A stretch of DNA of 64,000 nucleotides from Lotus japonicus (GCF_012489685.1 NC_080046.1:35303176-35367175); one strand, 5' to 3'; numbered from the stretch's first letter, positions 1-12,000 are shown. The notes: generated by a model not told the origin, from the letters alone. Made by a program: numbers and translations.

Positions 1-61
1 AATTCAATCATAATAAGATGCATTGTGTGCCAGTGCAGAATATGCTGACACAAATCCGAAT

Positions 62-265
62 AACGTCACTCTGCTTGGCGACGGGACAAAACAACAACGT
101 CACTCTGCTTGGCGACGGAACAAATCAACAACGTCACTCTGCTTGGCGACGGAACAAATCAACAACGTCACTCTGCTTGGCGACGGAACAAATCAACAAC
201 GTCACTCTGCTTGGCGACGGAACAAATCAACGACGTCACTCTGCTTGGCGACGGGACAAACCAAC
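62..265. repeat. 34-bp tandem repeat, six copies
   Basis: CGTCACTCTGCTTGGCGACG recurs at 64, 98, 132, 166, 200 and 234, an exact 34-bp period with only a few substitutions. The array lies inside the inverted Tekay-like LTR. The open frames across it exist only because the unit lacks stops; there is no sign of a gene. Confidence 0.95.
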
Positions 266-591
266 GGTATTGCCACTTATAGGCTGGGCACCTCGAGACG
301 GTCGTAACACTGGCCTCGTGTTTAACCATTTCTGCTCGGGCGTCGCTTATCACCTTTGGCTATAGTCAAGACGGTACAAACTCTACATGGTTTGACCATT
401 TCTGCTTGCTATGCCGAACATCAACAGGCACGATGCAACTCTACATGGATGATCGTTACCTCCTGTTGTGCCAGATATAGTCAGGACCGATTCAACTCTG
501 CATGGCTGATCGTTACTTCCTGTTATACCGAAGTACTCTGCTTGGCACTTCATCGCGTATATGCACGTGTGCAATATGATTATCAAAACCA

Positions 592-713
592 GAGTCAGTG
601 TCGGTCAATACAACACGACTCGGAGTTAGTGTCGGTCAATACAACACAACTCCCACCACAAACCCCACAAACAAAACCCAGAGTCTGTGCCGGTTAATAC
701 AACACGACTCGAA
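592..713. repeat. Short direct repeats of about 31 bp in the LTR
   Basis: Three related units beginning GAGT(C/T)(A/T)GTG(T/C)CGGT and ending ATACAACAC(G/A)ACTC start at about 592, 623 and 682. The first two are adjacent; a short spacer separates the third. Two longer imperfect units containing CAACTCT(A/G)CATGG, at about 438 and 494, lie just upstream. Confidence 0.75.
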
Positions 714-2182
714 CAACACTACCAGGAGTACTAGAGTACTCGGTGACTTTCAATCATCACCATAGCTCACCTCAGTGGCTTTCCCCAATTCCAAACTCTC
801 CAAACCCACAACATAAGTCGACTTTTCCCCGCCTTTCGTAAATATTTTTCCCCTTCAGTTCTCCTATGCTTAAACGTTAATAAAAATTGTTTCAATTCGA
901 ATTAGCCAAGTTATGAGTTTATTTCTCAAAGTCTAAGTTTCCCAAGTCTTTATTTTCCGAAAGCTCTATCATTCTAAGTTTCCAAAAGTCAACCACCCAA
1001 AATACATTTCCCGGGGAAAGTCTAGGAATTCCAACGAATCCCAACAAATGGCTAAGTCTCAAACCCCACATTTGAACTTGCCTAGGGTTGTTCATCCAAC
1101 CCGAAATGTCAAAGATCCCCAGATCAATGAACCCCCACTCCGAAGTTGCGTCAAAACGCTCAATTCAACACATCATCAATATCATAAGTTATGAAACAAT
1201 CATAACAAGAAATCATCATCATATACAACATCAGATAAAGCATAGGTCTAGTTTATCGACGCCTATCATGCAATCATAGCTAAATATAGCAAGTTGCCCT
1301 AACCTCGAGCTGTTCCAGCTTCGCAAACAAAGTTCTCCTCAAACAATTGCTCTGAGTCTTCCAAAGTTCCCTCAACTGAACCTCGGAGAAAAACAAAGCA
1401 GAATCCAAACAAAATCGATTAGTTCGATCGCAATACAATACATAAACGATAGACAAAGCATTAAAGCTTCAGAATAGGACAATCAGGTACGAAAAGACAA
1501 GTTTTCGAAACCGAAAAACTCCCCCCTAAAGGAAATAGTCCACGGCCTCAAAGGAAAAAGGGCTTCGACTCTTTTTCTTTGATCAAATCAATTCACAAGG
1601 TAGTTTTAGGGTAAAACTAAGGCAAAGAAACTGTCAGAACAATTTTCGGACAATCGGGCCGGAATACGACTACGCAGGGGCATTTTGGTCCAAAATAAAG
1701 GCTCAAAACTTCAAAGTTATCAGTTCTGAAAACAAATTTGACAGCAACGATCCTCATGACATCCGTGACAACAAATCCTAAAGGCACGAAGTCAGATTAA
1801 GTCTTTTCGACAATAAAGTTTCGAAATGTGAGACAAAAAGAGTTTTGAGTCAATTTTTCAGATCCTGGACAACTGAATCGCAATCAGAGTTTACTGACAG
1901 AGGTTTTAGACTCAGGGGAACATAAGGAACATAACCCAAGCAAGAAATCAGAGAAATCGGACAATTTTAGAAAAAGCTCAAAACTTAGAGCACAGAAACG
2001 ACTTCAGAAACGCAACAGAAACAACAATCAGAGGTAGGAATCGTGTTAGTTACCTTGATACCTAGAAGTAGGGACGAACTGCACGAAGATTGGTCAAGTT
2101 TTCGCGGAAATCCCCTCCCCCCTTGCTCCCCACGAAATCAGCCACAAATGGAAAGAAAATGAGAGGATTTTGCTTTTTCGCG

Positions 2183-2193
2183 CTATTTATAGG
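2183..2193 (-). promoter_or_regulatory. TATA box of the inverted Tekay-like LTR
   Basis: On the minus strand the sequence reads CCTATAAATAGC, matching in position and context the CCTATAAATAGC of the plus-strand LTR at 10340. It is the likely LTR promoter, directing transcription toward the left edge of the window. Confidence 0.6.
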
Positions 2194-2882
2194 CGGGTGA
2201 AATCGCGGGAAAATGAAAATTTCGCGATTCCGATTTTTGCAGCACGATCACCGAGAAATTCTAAGAGAGATTCTGGCGTCAGAAATCCAGAACTCAAAAC
2301 AAATATCTATGATATGGGAAAAACGATATCGAAAATCTCAAAAGCGGTGTCGGTTAATCTGCCCCGAAAAACTACTTTTTGCTGTGATGCTCAAACGACA
2401 AAACTTCCAACTGAAGAAAGATTGGAAACGTCGAAACAAGTCTGGCAACGCGGACGGAATCTTCGTTAGAAGTCCCGAATAGAAAAAGTCTTCATCCATT
2501 GCTCGAAAATAGGGTTTCGAAGCAAAGAAATTAGCGTCGGCGGACATCCGAAAAGTGAAACCTATCGTGCGTACAGTCCAGAGTTCCGAAATGAAACGCT
2601 GGTCGATGGAAAAATAAAGAGAATCTTTAAATTTTCCGAGAGTTCGAAATCTCACTCAAAACGTTGCTTTAAGAGCGAAATAGCCTATTCTGGACACGCT
2701 CGCCATAAGGCAGGTGTGCAGACAACTCGCACTAATTCCTACAGCGACGACGCAACATACCTCAAGCAATTCCTGAACTTTCTTCTTCATTGATCTTTCT
2801 CAAACAACAAACTCCTGTCACGTTTACACTGATTCTACGCGTGAGTCGGAAATTAACTTGTTCCGAAAATCCGGGTCTTACA

Positions 2883-5372
2883 CTAGTAGGATTTGTCGTC
2901 ATAAACGTCGTTGTGGACGTCCCCATCCAATTTGTTTTTCAAAAATCCAATTTTGAAATTCTGAGCTAAAAATAATGACCAAACTGCCCCTATATCAGTT
3001 TTCGATCCGAAAATTTTTCCGAGCCTAGAACCGTCTTAGTTACGGCTTATGTTAACCTAGGAACCAAGTTTGATCGAAGAAAAATCGACCCTCCCAATTA
3101 AGGAAAGTGGCCGAGAGCTATACCAAGGGGGGAGGAAATCCGACTTTTTCGAAAACTTGTCTTAACGCGTTAGATTGTCGTACCACAGAGTTTGTAGTGT
3201 ACCGTGTAACCCTAGGACTTATTGCTTGCTGAGTTTCTGACTCAATGTGTTGATTTCTGTGATTTTGGCTTAAGGTTCTTTTGAGGAGTTTCCTGGAGAT
3301 CAAGGCGAGGAACGTGAAGGAGGTTGTGAGGAAAACGCTGGAGGAGTTACAGGTGAGGGCTACTCTCTGAATTACTAGATAATGCTTTAGGTGTCGATGA
3401 AATTCGACTTGATTTATGTGTTATGCACCTAATTGCTAAATGTCTGAAATGATTTCTGAGGCTTCGGCCGAACTTGTTGAGTACTTGATGCCATGATATT
3501 GTGTGCTAAATGATTCACATGCTATGTGCTACATGGTTAACTTAGGATGTGTTGGAATATGCTGTTTATGCCTATTGGTTGAGCTGTTTCATTGATGCTA
3601 TTCCACTCGTGCCTATGTTTCTGGAAAGTGAGGATTACGGGCAAGTCATGCCGAATTTTTATGAGATTTTGAGAGAGTTTTAAAGGACGAACGGAGTTCG
3701 GACCTTGTTATGTTTTAATGGATCGAGACCTTCTCAGGGAATTATTTGAGATTATGGGATCTCTAAAAACTCTTAGGAAGTATTATAAGATTAAAATGAA
3801 AACTATTTTATCACGGAAAACTCATAAGACATTAATCAATTTCTAAATCCTTTGAACAATAATGATACCCTTAGATAAGAGCTTAGAGCCTGAATATTAG
3901 TTTGGGAAATATGAGAAGTGTCGTCGAGTCCAAGTCTTGAGGAAACTTACAAGTTTCCGAGTATGCTTATACTTTTTCGCTCGATGAGCAGTTTAATGTT
4001 TGGCTATCTAAAGTTTAGCCGGAGACTATAAGTTTCCAAGTACTTCGGTACCTTTTCGCTCGATGAGCAGTTTATTGATTGGCTATCTAAAGTTTAGCCG
4101 GGAACCATGAGTTCCAAAGTATCTTCTTCTTCTTTTGATTAATTCATTTTGTCGCAGAATCGACGTTTGCCTTAGGGTAGGTTTTTTTAGAGACAATAAG
4201 TTAGCTAGAACACGTGACGACGTGTCGAGTGAGGTCGGAGACGTTGTTTGGCTAATCACTTGCATTCATGCACTCATTTTGAGGTTAATACACGGCGGAT
4301 TACCGGACCTCGGTGGATTCCAAAATGGTCATAAGACCCGGATTTCCATATTTAGGACACTACGGTGGTCCTCAGTAGCAGACGGAATGGCAGACCTACG
4401 GGTTCACTGCTGATCTGACTACTTTTGTGTGGTGTAAGAGACGCCCGAGCGGAATGGTCCCACTTTGGCCGGTGTTAGGGCTGACTCGATGGTGTCCATC
4501 CTTCTTCCGGAATGCATTTTGTTACCCAGCATTGCATTTCATGCAACATACATGCTAACTTAGTTGCTGAGTGTGATTGGTAACTGTTTATCCTACTTGA
4601 GGCATGCTAATTGTTGTTATTATCTTTATATTCATTGTGATATATGCAACCCTAGGATGTTATCCCTAAACGTATAAGCCTGAGAGGCTAAATAATTATT
4701 ACCCTATATATCTGGTTTTATTATTTATATAATTCTTTGGAGTTGACCCTCGCGTCTTCTGTGTGTGTTTGGGCGGACTACGCCATTGTCAGTTGAGTAT
4801 GGCGGACCGGTTCACGATGGTTCACCCTTCAGGGGAAACTAGGTTGAAGAAGCTTGATCAGGAGGACTACGGTTCAGGGGTGGTCGACCCCGCTGGCCAC
4901 CGAGCGACTTACTCGAGATGGGATTAGTGTAGGAGTAGTGTCGATGCTCTGACCGTCATGCTTCAGTTTTGGGGACAGGGTAGTTTCCTACCGGTAGCTT
5001 TTTGTGTGGTTTCCTATGGAGATCACAGAGAGCTGGTTGGATTTAGGGGGTCTTTTCTTAGGCCGCTGGGCCAACTTGTTCTCAGATTTTGAGGTTTAGT
5101 GTTGCGGACACAGTATTTTTACCTTGGTTTGTACTTTTGCCTACGGGCGTTACTCTCTTTTACTTTCCGTCACTGGAGGTTTACTCGTGACGTGGTTTAC
5201 AACTTACAGTGGGGGCTGTAATCATATTGTATATTAGTTATGTTATCTTCGTTTTAGAGTTTCATCTCTTTCTGTCTTTACTTACATTATCGAAAAAAAA
5301 ATAATTCACGTTTTTCCGCTTAAGTTATTTCTTTGGTTACTAAAGTGACGCCACCGAAATCGGGGTGTTACA
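2883..5372 (+). mobile_element. Right part of the 5' LTR of a plus-strand Tekay-like element
   Basis: The first roughly 160 bp (CTAGTAGGATTTGTCGTC onward) repeat almost exactly at 10759-10916 within the 3' LTR. The segment ends in GGGTGTTACA at 5372, followed after three bases by a tRNA primer site. The left 1.09 kb of this LTR (equivalent to 9669-10758) is cut off by the inverted LTR insertion. Adding both parts gives an LTR of about 3.6 kb, long even for plant chromoviruses. No gene is seen in it. Confidence 0.75.
3949..4108. repeat. 79-bp tandem duplication within the LTR
   Basis: Two adjacent units each contain TTTTCGCTCGATGAGCAG (at 3974 and 4053) followed by GGCTATCTAAAGTTTAGCCG. The period is 79 bp with scattered substitutions. 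GGCTA...TAGCC within each unit could form a small hairpin. Confidence 0.85.
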
Positions 5373-5375
5373 TTG

Positions 5376-5387
5376 TGGTATCAGAGC
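5376..5387 (+). promoter_or_regulatory. Primer binding site (tRNA-iMet)
   Basis: TGGTATCAGAGC, three bases after the LTR end, is complementary to the 3' end of plant initiator tRNA-Met. This fixes the right boundary of the 5' LTR and the plus orientation of the element. Confidence 0.85.
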
Positions 5388-5584
5388 TTAGTCGAGTCTT
5401 TCGGGAGTCTTTGGGGACTAGGTCTTCTGTGCTAGGTTGTGTGACTCTGCAAAGAGTAAAAATTGATTGTCTGCCAAGCGATTTCTCGCTTAGAATTGAT
5501 TGAAGTTATTGCTTGATCATATTGTATAGTATGTTAGATGCTATCCGATGATGAGTACTAACTGTTTGTTTGACTAAGCATAGG

Positions 5585-6490
5585 ATGGTAAGCCCTGACA
5601 GGATGGCAAAGGCAATAGCTACCATGATTGAGGCAATGATGAATCAGGCTGCTGAGGACGCTTACAGACGCGCTGAGGAGGCTGCACGTGAACGACCTCA
5701 ACCGCTAATCGAGGCGTCCAAGTACCAGCATAGTGGATTGGATCGAGCTGGAGCTGGAGGACCAGTGAGGTCAGATCCACAGGAGTACCGGCAGTGGAAG
5801 CCATACCAGCATCCCGAGGGAAGAGACCCTACCCAAGGATCACGCAAGTTAACGACCGCAACTAATTTCCAGGAGGCTGTGACATGCTACCGTTGTGGGA
5901 GACTTGGACACTACGCCTTTCAGTGCTCAGTGACTGGACCACAATGCTTCAAGTGCAAACAACGTGGACATTTGGCCGTGAACTGTAGGACGTTCCAAGC
6001 GGGACCGTCTGACAACAAGATGAAGGGTAAACTTCCTGCCATATCTAAAGGGGCGAGGAAGCAAGTAACGTGTTACAGGTGCAAGAAGGTGGGGCACCAC
6101 TCTAACAAGTGTCCAGACGGGAGACCTCTATGTTTTAACTGCAATCGCCCGGGGCATCAAGCCAAGGATTGCAATGTAACCAGGGTTGAGCCATCTGTGC
6201 CTACGGTAAGAGGAAGACATCCTGCTGCACGGGGAGGAGTCTATGTCTCGTGCGGCGAGGGAGCTGACGGACTAGTCAGAGGAGAGCGCACAAACGATGG
6301 TAACCTTCTAACTATTCCTTCTCATTCTAGTATAATACGCTCCATTACTCTCGTAGCACATGCGACGCACCAATTTTACTTAAATTGTTTAAGCATTGAC
6401 TTTATAGTTATTACGCCTAATAATACTTTATTTGACCATTGCTCGTGTTTAAACTATAGAAGTTACACGAGGTTCAGAATAACACGTTAA
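5585..6490 (+). pseudogene. Tekay-like gag remnant with four zinc knuckles
   Basis: The first in-frame ATG is at 5585. The product keeps a short N-terminus and then four CCHC knuckles between 5885 and 6172: CYRCGRLGHYAFQC, CFKCKQRGHLAVNC, CYRCKKVGHHSNKC and CFNCNRPGHQAKDC. These bind RNA in Gag nucleocapsid. The capsid domain that normally lies before the knuckles is missing: only about 100 residues precede them, where Tekay gag usually has several hundred. After the knuckles, DGLVRGE..NLLTI resembles the start of the retroviral-type protease, but no D-S-G catalytic motif follows. The element is an internally deleted, non-autonomous copy. Confidence 0.75.
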
Positions 6491-7939
6491 GCCTAGAAAG
6501 TAGTCTTGCACCGATGCGTTTAACAAGAAGCTAGAAGCTGAAGGATGAATCTCAGAGAGATTCCGTATGGATAGTATATGTATGGTGTCGAGAGTGTGTA
6601 GTTCCGTAGCGGCATCATTGAGGATTTAATATCAAGATCTCTGTGACTACTGGATGTTAGGAACTCATCGACTGTTCCAGTGGGTTTTTCTAAATCTTCA
6701 CCTTCGATGTATTAGGCCTGATCAACTTAATATTGAGGGGGTGATATTCGGAATCAGAACTGGCAATGGACTTTGATAGATGGATTGGTAAGATTAATTT
6801 GATTGGATCGAGGATTAGTTGAGTTGGGAAGTAAAGTTCTTGTTAAGTAGTTGATCTCCTTTGGGGAGGAGTTATAGTTTAAGAAATGGATATTCATTTA
6901 AGAAGTATTGAAGAATTAAAGGACATTTGAGGTCCAAACGTGGTGAAAGTTTAGGTTTTAAGTCTATGAATTCTTGTCTTAAGTGCGTAGGACTCAAGGT
7001 TTGTTGGGTTTTGATCGAGAGACTAAGTATCGGATTGATGGGAGGACGATCTAGTTACGGAAATAAAGAGTTAGTATTAAGATAAATACTTGAGGTTGTT
7101 ATAGGTGGACAAATTTCTTAGAGTCTAAGAGTGAATGGAACTTTGTTATGGATTCCGATATTGCATGCTGGGGTTAGCAAGTGAATTTCACTAAGTTAAG
7201 TGAGGATTTAAGGGTTAAGATTGACCTTGGGAGGTGAAAATCATGTTCGAATCAGAGATTTAGTGGTGTTGGCATTAATGATTGTAGTTAAACCTCCGAA
7301 TGTTGAGGGATCGGATGATAAAAATGACTAGTTAAGTTTCCTGAGGTACAGCTATGGTTTGATCTTCTAGGGAATAAGTTCGGATTTGGGGGAAGTGTTA
7401 AGGATTTTAGGTAATTGTAAAGTGGGTTGTGAATAAGTGAAGGTTGGTTTTATGGTTCAAGTAAGGGAAGTCTCGAAAAAGGGGAGATGACAATAATGGA
7501 TTGTAAGATATTAAGATGGTGATTAGCTTATAAGTCGCTGATGAATGGATGTTAAAAGGGATTGGGTCTAGCGATGCACAAGGTATTAAGACTCACGTCG
7601 AGTTTTACTTGAGTGATGACTAAGTAGAAGATTGATCTCATGGTGCGAATGAGGATAGTTACGAAGTTGGAATCGACGTTAATGGACTAGTAGATTCCAA
7701 GGGAATAGTTCGTCTATGAGTTATAGAGCGATCGAGTTAAGTTTTGAATCATGAGTGGAGATCACGAGGACAGGTTGAACATTCACTTTGGAATGCCAGA
7801 GGTGTACTGATTTTAAGCAGAATTTTTGGACGAACAAAAGTAAAGGATCAAGTGGTTAAGGTTGTGCAATTGCACGTAGCGTCAACCAATGTTATTTCCA
7901 ACATAGAACCGACACGAGTGGTCGAGCAGGACGACATAG
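6491..7939 (+). other. Degenerate element interior, no recognisable coding
   Basis: Protease and reverse transcriptase should lie here, but no (Y/F)xDD motif or long open frame is visible. A weak echo of reverse transcriptase (GDHEDRLNIHFG near 7755) is followed by stops. I see no separate inserted element. Confidence 0.5.
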
Positions 7940-8102
7940 AGCTTAAAGTACTTGTTTGACCAGAAGGAGTTGAACATGAGACAACGACGCTGGATGGAAT
8001 TTCTCAAGGATTACGATTTTACCTTACAATACCATCCTGGAAAGGCTAATGTCGTTACTGATGCATTGAGCAGGAAGATGCATATCTCATCAATGATGGT
8101 TA
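7940..8102 (+). pseudogene. RNase H C-terminal fragment of Tekay-like pol
   Basis: In the frame starting at 7940 the translation runs [18 protein letters not shown] and continues through [14 protein letters not shown] to DALSRKM, the conserved end of the Ty3-type RNase H domain just before integrase. The upstream catalytic part of RNase H is not recognisable. An in-frame TGA follows at about 8129, so the polyprotein is broken here. Confidence 0.75.
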
Positions 8103-8129
8103 AGGAGCTGCAACTGCTGGAACAATTTT

Positions 8130-9631
8130 GAGATTTGAGCTTAGATGTGAGAGCATCTGAGGGAGAACTGAAGTTTGGGACGATCAAGATCACCAATGGA
8201 TTGATGGAAGAAATCCGAGACCAACAGTTACAAGATGAATTTTTACTCGGAAAATAAGAATTTAGTAATTCAGGGTAAGGACCCGGAATTCAAGGTAGGG
8301 AGTGACAATATCCTGCGATGCAAGGATAGAGTGTGCGTACCTAACAACCCTGACTTAAGGAGGTTGATTATGGACGAAGGTCACAAAAGCAAGTTGAGCA
8401 TTCACCCTGGAATGAAAAAGATGTATCAGGACTTGAAGGTGAATTTTGGTGGCCAGGGATGAAGAGACAAGTGGCAGAATATGTAGCTGCATGTTTAATC
8501 TGTCAAAAGGCGAAGGTGGAACATCAGAAATCTTCGGGTATGCTACAAAGTTTGGATGTACCTCAATGGAAATGGGATAGCATATCGATGGATTTTGTCG
8601 TGGCGTTGCCAAGAACTCAAAAGGGATATGATTCGATTTGGGTAATCGTGGACCGATTGACTAAGTCAGCTCATTTCATACCTGTGAGAACTACGTACAA
8701 CGTGGATAAGCTATCAGAGATTTATATAGCTGAGATTGTGCGACGTCATGGAGTGCCAACAAGTATCGTTTCCGATAGAGACCCGAAGTTTACTTCACAT
8801 TTGTGGGGAGCTCTTCATAATGCTTTGGGAACGAGGCCGAGATTAAGTTCTGCTTATCATCCACAGACTGATGGGCAAACTGAGAGAACTATCCAATCAT
8901 TGGAGGATTTGCTACGAGCTTGCGTGTTAGACAACAAGGGCAGTTGGGATACCCTATTGCCACTGATTGAGTTCACATACAACAACAGTTTTCATACGAC
9001 CATAGGCATGGCACCGTATGAGGCTTTGTATGGCCGCAAGTGTAGAACACCTTTATGTTGGTATCAAGATGGAGAGAATTTGTTAGTAGGACCGGAACTT
9101 CTGCAACAGACAATTGAGAAGATTAAACAGATCAGAGAGAAGATGAAGGCTTCTCAGAGTAGACAGAAGAGCTATGCAGATCAAAGGCGCAGAACCCTGG
9201 AATTCGAAGAAGGAGATCATGTGTTTCTGCGAGTTACCCAGACTACAGGAGTTGGTCGAGCAATCAAGTCAAGAAAGCTGACGCCAAAGTTCATTGGACC
9301 TTATCAGATTACTCGTCGTGTAGGACCGGTAGTTTATCAGATCGCACTACCGCCTTTTCTATCAAACATTCACGATGTATTCCATGTGTCACAACTGCGG
9401 AAGTATATTTCTGATCCGACGCACGTCATCGAGCTGGATGACATTGAGTTGAAGGATAACTTGTCTTTCGAGACACCGCCAATCAGCATTGGTGACACAA
9501 GGATAAAGCAGTTGAGGGGAAAAGAGATCGAGTTAGTGAAGGTTATTTGGAACAAGGACACCGGCGATGCGACGTGGGAGCTGAAGGAAAAGATCAAGGA
9601 ACAGTACCCAGAACTTTTTACTGACCCTTAA
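8130..9631 (+). pseudogene. Integrase and chromodomain end of Tekay-like pol
   Basis: The zinc-binding HHCC part is split by a frameshift near 8440-8450: the H-x-H side (HKSKLSIHPG) lies in the frame starting at 8235, and the FWWPGMKRQV...CLICQKAK side in the next frame. From 8459 a 390-aa frame is intact to 9631. It carries the integrase core with D45 (SMDF), D106 (SDRDPKF) and E142 (QTERT), i.e. exact D-D35-E spacing, then the GPY motif (KFIGPYQITRRVG). It ends in a chromodomain, about residues 335-388 (ISIGDTRIKQLRGKEIELVK... ATWELKEKI). That tail places the element in the Tekay/Del chromoviruses, whose chromodomain is thought to guide insertion to marked chromatin. Earlier frameshifts and missing domains make the copy non-autonomous. 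Confidence 0.85.
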
Positions 9632-9668
9632 GTTTCGAGGTCGAAACTTTCTTTTTGGAGGGTAGTAA

Positions 9669-10916
9669 TGTAAGGCCCAAGTTTTAACGCTTTGGATAAG
9701 TGAATAAAATAAAAGAGTTATTTGATTAAGATAAATTTGGGAAGGAAAAAGGTTCAGGAAAAGTCCAAGAATTTATCGAAAAACCGAAAGAGTTATAGCA
9801 CGACTAACATACGCTTAATCCTAGGTCAAAGGTATTAGTGAATAGTTAATTTACGCTTTAGGACACGATGGAAACTAATTCCAAAAAATCCTCAGAGAAA
9901 TGTTAGAACTTCTCTTTTCCGTCCTTAAACAACCATTTCGATGCGAAATCCTGGAAAGTACGAACGTCAAATTCCAATTCTCGGAAGTTTGCCGAAACGG
10001 AATCCCTGATAGTTCGAGAAAACCTAAGATCGACAGACGATGAAGACTTTTCTATTCGGAGCTGCAAAAGAAGATTCCACCCGCGTTCTCCTATTTCTCT
10101 CGTCAATTCTGATCTTTCTTCAGAAGGAAGTTTTCTCATCCGACGATCATGCAAAAAGTAGTTTTTCGGGATAAACCGACTTACACCGACTTATGCCGAT
10201 CTTGGATCTTCTGGTTTAATTCCAAGAATCCTATTTTGAGTTCTGGAATTCTGTCGCCAGAACCTATCTTAGAATGCGCAGAGGAACGCGCAGGAAAAAT
10301 CGGAATCGCAAAAAAATCATTTTTCCGTTTTTTCCAAAACCTATAAATAGCTTGAAAATTAGATTTTTTGCAAAAAAACCCATTTCCCCACCCCCAAAAC
10401 CGGCGAGTTCCTAGAGAGAGAGAGAGATCCGGATCTTCGTCGTTTCTTGCCCGTTTGCTTCACCGATCGTCACTAATCGAAGACCTCGAGGTAGGTAATC
10501 TATACTCTCCTTCGAATCGTCGTTTCTGTCCATTTCTCCTGCGACTTTCTGAGTTCAAAATTTTGAGGTTTTGAAAAACTGTTCAAATCAGCTGATTTCA
10601 GCGTCTAAACTTCTTCCTGCATGCTCCTGAGCGTGTTCTGCGGATTAGATTTTGTCAAATGTCGACGAAATGGCCGCCGGGATCAATTTCTACCCTAAAT
10701 ACCCATTTTTCGGCAAAGTCGCAACCTTTACGCTCTAATCTATCGACTTGGCTTAGTGCTAGTAGGATTTGTCGTCATAAACGTCGTTGTGGACGTCCCC
10801 ATCCAATTTGTTTTTCAAAAATCCAATTTTGAAATTCTGAGCTAAAAATAATGACCAAACTGCCCCTATATCAGTTTTCGATCCGAAATTTTTCCGAGCC
10901 TAGAACCGTCTTAGTT
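9669..10916 (+). mobile_element. 3' LTR of the Tekay-like element, truncated by a gap
   Basis: It begins TGTAAGGCCCAAG just after a purine-rich tract (GGAGGGTAGTAA). At 10759-10916 it matches 2883-3040 of the 5' LTR almost base for base before the assembly gap cuts it. The first 1.09 kb aligns in motif order with the inverted LTR at 1-2882. GA-rich sequence (AGAGAGAGAGAGA) lies at about 10414. Confidence 0.85.
10341..10350 (+). promoter_or_regulatory. TATA box of the Tekay-like 3' LTR
   Basis: CTATAAATAG preceded by CCAAAAC; the equivalent element is present in the inverted LTR at 2183-2193. It would start transcription at roughly 10375. Confidence 0.6.
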
Positions 10917-11016
10917 NNNNNNNNNNNNNNNNNNNNNNNNNNNNNNNNNNNNNNNNNNNNNNNNNNNNNNNNNNNNNNNNNNNNNNNNNNNNNNNNNNNN
11001 NNNNNNNNNNNNNNNN
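10917..11016. other. Assembly gap (100 N)
   Basis: Exactly 100 N. Left is a Tekay-like LTR, right is the middle of an Athila gag, so the true size and content are unknown. Confidence 1.
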
Positions 11017-12000
11017 TCGACAATTTGGCCACTAGATCTTCACAGTCAGACTATGATAGAGAGAACCGGGAAAGTGTGCATGAAGTTGGAACAAATGATG
11101 ATGTTCTCGCCTCCAACAGGAAGTTGTCACAAAAGATGGATGCCATAGTACAACGTTTGGACGGTCGGAAACCAAGTGTTGAATGCTGAATTTGATGAGG
11201 AAGTGAAGGCAATGGGTAATCCTCAAAACAACCCTTACTCAAATACCTACAATCCGGGTTGGAGGAATCACCCTAACTTCTCATGGAGAGATCAAGACAA
11301 GTCTGGAAATTGGAGGCAGTACTCTAATCAAAGGGGTTATAGTCAAGATCAAAAACCTCCGTCCTCTCAAGAGCAAGCTTCAGGTGTCCACAGATAGCTT
11401 GGAAAGCAGAGCCTGGAAGAGATTGTGGGAGAACTGGCACAAGCTACTAGCAAGCTTCAGGTGTCCACAGATAGCTTCATCAATGAGTCCAGAAATAACT
11501 TTAAGAATCAGGAGGCTTCGATCAAAAATTTGGAGAATCAGGTCGGTCAAATTTCCAAACAATTATCTGAGAGATCTCCAGGTATGTTTCCTAGTAACAC
11601 TGTGCCTAATCCTAGGGAGAATATTTCTGTTGTTACTCTAAGAAGTGGAAAAGTTATGCATGAAATTGAAAAGAAAAAAGATAGTGAAAAGAATAACAGT
11701 GAGGCTGGTAATAAAAGTGAATCTGAAGCAATAAGTAAGGGAAAAAGATCAGAGTGAAATATGATAGTAAGTGAGAATAAAGAAAAGAAAAGTCTGCTTG
11801 TTGTGGCAAAATTCTTTTCCCCAATGCTTTAGTAAAAAGAATTTGGAAAACAGTTTTCAAAATTTTTAGAAGTTTTTAAGAAGCTTCAAATTAACATTCC
11901 TTTTTCTGAAGCATTGGAGCAAATGCCCACTTATGCTAAGTTTATGAAAGACATTTGTCAATGAGAAGGAAGTTAAGTGAGGAGAGTGAAACTATAATGT
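11017..12000 (+). pseudogene. Athila-type gag, 5' truncated and frameshifted
   Basis: Starting straight after the gap, the translation DNLATRSS...YEV-like followed by NPYSNTYNPGWRNHPNFSW (in the frame at 11176) is the signature of Athila Gag. A further piece (11425-11757) contains INLENQ-like coiled coil (IKNLENQVGQISKQL) and VTLRSGK, the usual lead-in to the protease. The pieces sit in different frames, so at least two frameshifts break the gene. A 27-bp segment (GCAAGCTTCAGGTGTCCACA and following bases) occurs at both about 11374 and 11453, a local duplication that probably caused one of the breaks. The N-terminal half lies in or beyond the gap. Confidence 0.85.

Larger units (their letters stand above)
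1..2882 (-). mobile_element. Inverted long LTR (partial) of a Tekay-like Ty3 element
   Basis: Read on the minus strand from 2882, the segment begins TGTAAGACCCGG and follows the same order of motifs as the LTR starting at 9669: a stretch ending in AAAAAGTAGTTTTTCGG, then GAGTTCTGGA, GCCAGAA, ATCGGAATCGC and a CCTATAAATAGC TATA box. It is therefore an LTR of the same family in the opposite orientation. The LTR length reconstructed from the plus-strand element is about 3.6 kb, so the window begins inside this LTR and no internal coding region of the inserted element is present. It sits inside the 5' LTR of the plus-strand element, directly before CTAGTAGG at 2883, which is uninterrupted in the 3' LTR at 10759. 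Confidence 0.75.

Noticed and set aside
62..265. Regular 34-bp repeats resembling a CRISPR array
   Set aside because: Units are directly adjacent with no unique spacers, inside an LTR of a plant retrotransposon.
18..365. Open frames of 94 and 115 codons in two plus frames
   Set aside because: They run through the 34-bp repeat, whose unit simply lacks stops; no start context or homology.
4135..4413. 92-codon open frame in the Tekay-like 5' LTR
   Set aside because: Lies in LTR sequence with no homology; length is within chance expectation.
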